A stretch of 64,000 nt of DNA from Stenotrophomonas sp. 610A2 (GTDB lineage Bacteria; Pseudomonadota; Gammaproteobacteria; Xanthomonadales; Xanthomonadaceae). The notes beneath the pieces were generated by a model. The model searched no databases and had not been told where the DNA came from. It worked only from the letters and a program-made list of their open reading frames with translations. This document shows positions 60,176 through 64,000 of this stretch, piece by piece (position 1 is the first letter of the stretch; every line of letters begins with the position of its first letter). Location of the stretch: positions 1,364,001-1,428,000 of the forward strand of contig NZ_CP130832.1 of NCBI RefSeq assembly GCF_030549615.1, in the 5' to 3' direction. The position numbers and the translations under genes were made by a program.

Positions 60176-60210
60176 CGCCAGCGTGGGAGCCGATTGCTCT
60201 CGCGCTGGCG
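60176..60210 (+). terminator. Terminator after the PHB depolymerase-like gene
   Basis: CGCCAGCG / CGCTGGCG, a perfect 8-bp stem with a long loop, is followed by a short T-rich stretch (TTCTGCTTC). The 60140-60346 gap otherwise shows only a small hairpin at about 60294-60313. Confidence 0.5.
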
Positions 60211-60346
60211 TTCTGCTTCAAGGGCTTCCAGGTTGGCAATGCCATCGAATTGAAACCTTGTGAAGTGATGATCTGCGCGCCTCATGCCGCGCAGTCAGCC
60301 CTATCCGGGCTGAGCGCAATCATCAACTGCCAACCAAGGCCATTCC

Positions 60347-62692
60347 ATGCAGCGTCACCGCATCACTTCTGCAGTTACCCGCGTTACCCACGACTTCCCG
60401 CGTCGCTCGCTGCTGGCCCAGGCCTGCGCGCTGTTGATCCTGCCGCTGGCCGCACAGACCGCGCTGGCCCAGGATGCCGCGCCGGCGGAGGCGCGCAGCG
60501 CCGCCACGGCGCTGGATACCATTACCGTCACCGCCGAGCGCCGCGAGCAGAACCTGCAGGACGTGCCGGTGTCGGTGGGCGTGGTGCAGGGCGAAGCCCT
60601 GCGCAGCTATACCGAAGGTGCCGACGATACGCTGCTGGCGCTGTCCGGCCGGGTGCCCAGCTTCTATGCCGAGACCACCACCGGGCGCATCTTCCCGCGC
60701 TTCTACATCCGTGGCCTGGGCAACATCGACTTCTACCTCGGTGCCTCGCAGCCGGTCTCCATCATCCAGGACGACGTGGTGCTCGAGCATGTGGTGCTCA
60801 AGTCCAACCCGGTCTACGACGTGGACCAGGTCGAAGTGCTGCGCGGCCCGCAGGGCTCCTTGTTTGGCCGCAATACCACCGCCGGCATCGTCAAGTTCGA
60901 TACCGCCAAGCCCAGCCAGGACCCGAGTGGCCGGGTCAACGTGAGCTACGGCAGTTACAACACCGTCGCCATCGACGGCGGCATGGGCGGCGCGATCAAT
61001 GATGTGCTGTCCTACCGCGTGTCGACCCTGTACCAGCACCGCGATGATTGGGTGGACAACACCTATCGCGGCCCCAGCGCCGACGGCACGGTGACGCCGA
61101 AGAACGACACCATGGGTGGCTACGACGATCGCAACCTGCGCCTGCAGCTGCTGTACAAGCCGAACGAACAGTTCTCGCTGCTCGGTTCCGTGCACACCCG
61201 CGACTATGAAGGCACCTCCACCCTGTTCCTGCGCAATGCGCTGGTGAAGGGCAGCAATCGCACTGACGTGCCGCGCGACAAGGTTGCTTTCGACGAGGCT
61301 GACAACAACCCGCAGGCCTACAAGACTCATGGCGGCTCACTGAAGGCCACTTATGATTTCGGCAACACCACGCTGACCTCGATCAGCGCCTACGAGACTA
61401 CCTCCGGCTACAGCCGCGGTGATACCGATGGCGGTGCCGCGGCGAACTACCCGGTCAATGGCCTGCCCAATGGTTACGGCCAGTCGATGGGGCAGGTGCA
61501 GGACCTGGATCAGTTCACCCAGGAGCTGCGTCTGGCCTCCAATGACACTGATCCGCTGTCGTGGCAGGTTGGCGCGTTCTACTTCGACGGGCGTGATACC
61601 ACCGATTTCTACCAGCGCGCCTGGTTCCTCAACGCACCGGCACGCAATCCGAACAACTGGGTGCGCCTGCGCAACATCAATACCTCGTGGGCAGGCTTTG
61701 GCCAAGTGAGCTGGAAGGCCACCGATGCGCTGACCTTGACCGCGGGTGTCCGCGCCACCAAGGACGAGAAGAGCACGCGCCTGCTGAAGACCGCCGACAC
61801 CGCCGCCGGGCTGGTGACCTACAAGGGCCGCCACAACGTCGAGATGTCGGATACCCAGCCGAGCTGGGACCTGAGCGCGATGTATGAGGTCAGCCCGGAG
61901 CTGAGCCTGTACGCACGCGTGGCGCGCGGCTTCCGTGGCCCGACCATCCAGGGCCGCTCGGCGGTATTCAATGCCGATTTCACCACCGCCGATTCGGAAA
62001 CCATCCTGTCCTGGGAAGCCGGCATCAAGAGCAGCCTGTTCGACAACCGCCTACGCCTGAACGTCAGTGGCTTCACCTATACGGTCAACGACATCCAGCT
62101 CAACGGCAACGATTCCAACGGCAACGGCGTGTTGTTCAATGCCGACAAGGCGCGTGCCTATGGTCTGGAAGCCGACATGGATTGGCGTCCGATCCCGAAC
62201 CTGTCGCTGACCGCCGGCTTGAGCCTGCTGCACAGCGAGATCCAGGACAAACGCGTCTATGCGCAGGTCTGCGCGTTGAATGGTGTTGTGGTGTGTACGG
62301 TCAACGACCCGACCATCAAGATCGGCAGCAACGTCTACGCCCAGATCGATGGCAACCCGTTGCCGAACGCACCCAAGTACAACCTGAACCTGGCTGCGCG
62401 TTACGACATTCCGGTAGGTGATGATGGCGCGGTGTTCTTCGCCACCGATTGGAACAAGCAGGGCGAAACCCAGTTCGTGCTGTACGACAGCAAGGAGTTC
62501 TACTCAAAGGGCAACTTTGAAGGTGGCCTGCGTGTTGGCTACACCGGCGGCTACGGCGCCTGGGAAGTGGCGGCGTTCGCCCGCAACATCACCAACGAGA
62601 AGAACCTCAAGGGTGTGATCGAGAACTACATGGCGGCGGTCTACAACGATCCGCGCATCATTGGTGTTTCGTTCAACTACAACTGGCGGTAA
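60347..62692 (+). CDS. TonB-dependent receptor downstream of the depolymerase
   Basis: A 781-residue receptor. The N-terminal signal region has its cleavage near ALAQD (about 42). The TonB box region is LDTITVTAERREQNLQDVPVSVGVV. The plug shows FYIRGLGNIDFYLGASQPVSIIQDDVVLEHVVLKSNPVYDVDQVEVLRGPQGSLFGRNTTAGIVKFDT, with barrel closure ISFNYNWR-like (GVSFNYNWR). The plug differs from the receptor at 55293, so the two are not recent duplicates. The position after the esterase, with no Fur box, suggests import of the oligomers that the esterase releases. Confidence 0.9.
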   Translation: MQRHRITSAVTRVTHDFPRRSLLAQACALLILPLAAQTALAQDAAPAEARSAATALDTITVTAERREQNLQDVPVSVGVVQGEALRSYTEGADDTLLALSGRVPSFYAETTTGRIFPRFYIRGLGNIDFYLGASQPVSIIQDDVVLEHVVLKSNPVYDVDQVEVLRGPQGSLFGRNTTAGIVKFDTAKPSQDPSGRVNVSYGSYNTVAIDGGMGGAINDVLSYRVSTLYQHRDDWVDNTYRGPSADGTVTPKNDTMGGYDDRNLRLQLLYKPNEQFSLLGSVHTRDYEGTSTLFLRNALVKGSNRTDVPRDKVAFDEADNNPQAYKTHGGSLKATYDFGNTTLTSISAYETTSGYSRGDTDGGAAANYPVNGLPNGYGQSMGQVQDLDQFTQELRLASNDTDPLSWQVGAFYFDGRDTTDFYQRAWFLNAPARNPNNWVRLRNINTSWAGFGQVSWKATDALTLTAGVRATKDEKSTRLLKTADTAAGLVTYKGRHNVEMSDTQPSWDLSAMYEVSPELSLYARVARGFRGPTIQGRSAVFNADFTTADSETILSWEAGIKSSLFDNRLRLNVSGFTYTVNDIQLNGNDSNGNGVLFNADKARAYGLEADMDWRPIPNLSLTAGLSLLHSEIQDKRVYAQVCALNGVVVCTVNDPTIKIGSNVYAQIDGNPLPNAPKYNLNLAARYDIPVGDDGAVFFATDWNKQGETQFVLYDSKEFYSKGNFEGGLRVGYTGGYGAWEVAAFARNITNEKNLKGVIENYMAAVYNDPRIIGVSFNYNWR

Positions 62693-62710
62693 GCCGCTTT
62701 AGCTTTGCTT

Positions 62711-62876
62711 GGAGCCCCTCTCCCGCGAGCGGGAGAGGGGTTGGGGTGAGGGGGCGGCGCGTAGCGCCGTGCAGTTTCGCTTTACCTCGGCATGCAGCAG
62801 GCGAAGCAGAAGCTACAAGCCAAGAGCTGCCCTCATCCGCCCCTGCGGCGCACCTTCTCCCGCATGCGGGAGAAGG
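62711..62876. repeat. Inverted pair of CTCTCCCGC repeats, two-type
   Basis: An arm at 62714-62753 (CCCCTCTCCCGCGAGCGGGA, then GAGGGGTTGGGGTGAGGG) faces an arm at about 62829-62876 (CCTCATCCGCCCCTGCGGCG, then ACCTTCTCCCGCATGCGGGA). The pair has the same two sub-types as at 13560-13716 in opposite order. Confidence 0.7.
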
Positions 62877-62891
62877 GAAAAGGCCAGGGCC

Positions 62892-62981
62892 GAAGCCAAA
62901 GCCGAAGCCAAAGCCAAAGCCAAAGCCAAAGCCCAAAGCCCAAAGCCCAAAGCCCAAAGCCCAAAGCCCAAAGCCAAAGCC
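62892..62981. repeat. Hexamer/heptamer microsatellite (AAAGCC and AAAGCCC)
   Basis: Six hexamers (GAAGCC/AAAGCC) at 62892-62927 are followed by six exact AAAGCCC heptamers at 62928-62969, then two more AAAGCC. A change of unit length inside one tract suggests slippage by a single C. It lies at the 3' ends of two convergent genes and is noncoding in my reading. Confidence 0.9.
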
Positions 62982-62997
62982 GCCTCCAGATGCCTGA

Positions 62998-63360
62998 TCA
63001 GGCCATCCCCGCACCCACGGTCGCCCGGACCGGAATCCCCGCCGGATCAAACTCCTCCAGGCAGAACACATTCACCCCGAAGTAGTCCGGGGTAACTCGC
63101 TTGCGGTGGAACGGATAGATGCCGCAGGTGCCGCAGAAATAGTGGTGTGCGGTCATCGTGTGAAACTGATACTCCACCAATGCGTCCTGTCCGGACAGCA
63201 GCTCGAAGGCGGACTCATGCACTTTCACCATCAAGGCGTTCTTGCGCCGGCAGATCGAGCAGTCGCAGGTGGTCAGCTCCGGGAAGTCGGTTTCAATGCG
63301 GAAGCTGACAGCGCCACAGTGGCAGCTGCCCCGGTAGGTCTGCAGGGGGCGGTGGGACAC
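62998..63360 (-). CDS. GFA/CENP-V family zinc protein
   Basis: A 120-residue protein with the zinc cysteines GSCHCGAVSF, CDCSICRRKNA and CGTCGIYPFHRK. The family is named for glutathione-dependent formaldehyde-activating enzyme, but most members have no proven reaction. I choose the GTG at 63360 (VSHRPLQTYRGSCHCG) because GGAG lies six bases before it. The ATG at 63417 would add a hydrophobic 19-residue N terminus without a clear ribosome site. Confidence 0.82.
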   Translation of the reverse strand: MSHRPLQTYRGSCHCGAVSFRIETDFPELTTCDCSICRRKNALMVKVHESAFELLSGQDALVEYQFHTMTAHHYFCGTCGIYPFHRKRVTPDYFGVNVFCLEEFDPAGIPVRATVGAGMA

Positions 63361-63442
63361 GCGGATCTCCAGAAAGAAGGCAAGCGACAAGGCAAGGCTT
63401 GGATCATACTCAGCCAATCATCGGACGGGTGGGGAGAGGGTG

Positions 63443-63874
63443 ATGCGCGCATTCCTGAGAGGCTTGCTGGCGGTGGTGCTGGGCTTGATCGCCGGCAGTG
63501 CGGTGAACATGGGGCTGATCCTGCTCGGCGGGCATCTGGTGCCACCACCTGCCGGTACGGACACCAGTACGACTGAAGGCCTGCAAGCCGCAATGCCCTT
63601 GTTCGAGGCCCGTCACTTCCTGTTCCCTTTCCTCGCCCATGCATTGGGCACGTTGGCTGGAGCGTTGCTGGCAACCTGGATCGTCGGCCGCAGCAGCAAA
63701 GTGCCGGCCCTGCTGATCGGCTTGCTGTTCCTGGCCGGCGGCATCGCCAGCTGCTTCATGCTGCCAGCACCGCGTTGGTTCGAGGTGCTGGACGTGCTGC
63801 TGGCCTACATCCCGTTCGCCTGGTTGGGCTACCAGATTGCAAAAAAACCAGCTGGGACTGTGGGAGCGGCGTGA
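63443..63874 (+). CDS. Small four-helix membrane protein
   Basis: A 143-residue protein with about four membrane helices (about 3-30, 58-82, 86-107, 113-134). I do not recognise a named family. The start at 63443 has GGGGAGAGGG just upstream; a GTG at 63440 is the only alternative. The last codons (AGTVGAA) are encoded by the opening of a GTGGGAGCGGCGTGAGCCGC repeat, which also supplies the TGA stop. Confidence 0.7.
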   Translation: MRAFLRGLLAVVLGLIAGSAVNMGLILLGGHLVPPPAGTDTSTTEGLQAAMPLFEARHFLFPFLAHALGTLAGALLATWIVGRSSKVPALLIGLLFLAGGIASCFMLPAPRWFEVLDVLLAYIPFAWLGYQIAKKPAGTVGAA

Positions 63875-63975
63875 GCCGCGAAGCTGATGATGCAGCTGCA
63901 ATCGCTTTGTTTGCGATTGCAGTTGTCGGCCTGCCTGTCCCGGTACGGGCTTCACGGCTTACGCCGTTCCCACAT
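63858..63975. repeat. Paired GTGGGAGCGGCGTGAGCCGCGAAG repeats
   Basis: A copy at 63858-63885 overlaps the end of the membrane-protein gene. An inverted copy at about 63948-63975 (CTTCACGGCTTACGCCGTTC) closes the pair. The last 25 bases of the window hold nothing I can call. Confidence 0.75.
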
Positions 63976-64000
63976 CCCCCGCCGGCTGCGGCAACGCCTG

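Noticed and set aside
62709..63095. Open frames reading KAKAKAQSPKPKAQ through the microsatellite
   Set aside because: They are produced by the AAAGCC repeat in every frame, span unrelated repeat elements, have no ribosome site and overlap the GFA gene.
1..64000. tRNA, rRNA, riboswitch or insertion-sequence genes
   Set aside because: I looked for CCA-ending cloverleafs, rRNA core motifs, known riboswitch cores and transposase frames and saw none that could be supported.

Overview
The window looks like chromosome of a Stenotrophomonas-type xanthomonad. It has high GC, dense TonB-dependent receptor (TBDR) genes, Fur boxes of the AATGAGAAT type, and GTAG/SMAG-type palindromes (GTAGTGCCGAGC and its tandem form). 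At least three other short palindromic repeat families fill the gaps between genes. I saw no rRNA, tRNA, CRISPR array, transposase or phage gene.

Layout. 1-10 kb: the end of a TBDR, a CrbS-like transporter-domain hybrid histidine kinase, a BigR/Blh/YedE sulfide-persulfide module, a LuxR-type response regulator, a 3-hydroxybutyrate dehydrogenase and a lipoprotein 3-hydroxybutyrate-oligomer hydrolase. 10-31 kb: an iron block. It contains a flavoreductase/ApbE/DUF4198/DUF2271/PepSY operon with its own Fur box, a catecholate-type TBDR with a small membrane partner gene, a Fiu/PiuA-type TBDR with PiuC and a second small partner gene, a Rieske protein with a GNAT enzyme, and a heme uptake operon (ECF sigma, FecR, STN-domain TBDR, heme oxygenase, DUF454-TonB fusion). 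30.7-36.3 kb: sufR-sufB-(lprI-like)-sufC-sufD-sufS. 36.7-42.6 kb: housekeeping and stress genes (SET-domain protein, DUF1439, DUF3861, HU, OsmC, glycine-zipper protein, amidohydrolase). 42.7-46.2 kb: an SdsA1-type alkylsulfatase with an outer-membrane protein and an apparent LysR remnant, at visibly lower GC. 46.2-62.7 kb: a second kinase/regulator pair with a second oligomer hydrolase, an acyl-CoA ligase, MaoC, an alpha/beta hydrolase, two TBDRs, a GntP permease and a secreted polyhydroxybutyrate (PHB) depolymerase-like esterase. 62.7-64 kb: repeats, a GFA-family protein and a small membrane protein.

The most interesting picture is a TonB-linked system for short-chain polyhydroxyalkanoate (3-hydroxybutyrate) use, split over the two ends of the window. 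A secreted esterase would cut polymer, the TBDRs would import oligomers, lipoprotein hydrolases would cut these to monomer, GntP would import monomer, and BdhA, acyl-CoA ligase and MaoC would feed it into central metabolism. Two paralogous sensor/regulator pairs accompany the genes. Three divergent promoter regions (8140-8255, 49699-49787, 57492-57646) each carry a perfect 12-bp palindrome of form G(T/G)ACYTARGT(A/C)C. In most directions a TGYTAG-like -10 element lies about 28 bp from its centre. I propose this as the operator of the LuxR-type regulators. The sites and spacing are read directly from the sequence; the regulator assignment and substrate are inference.
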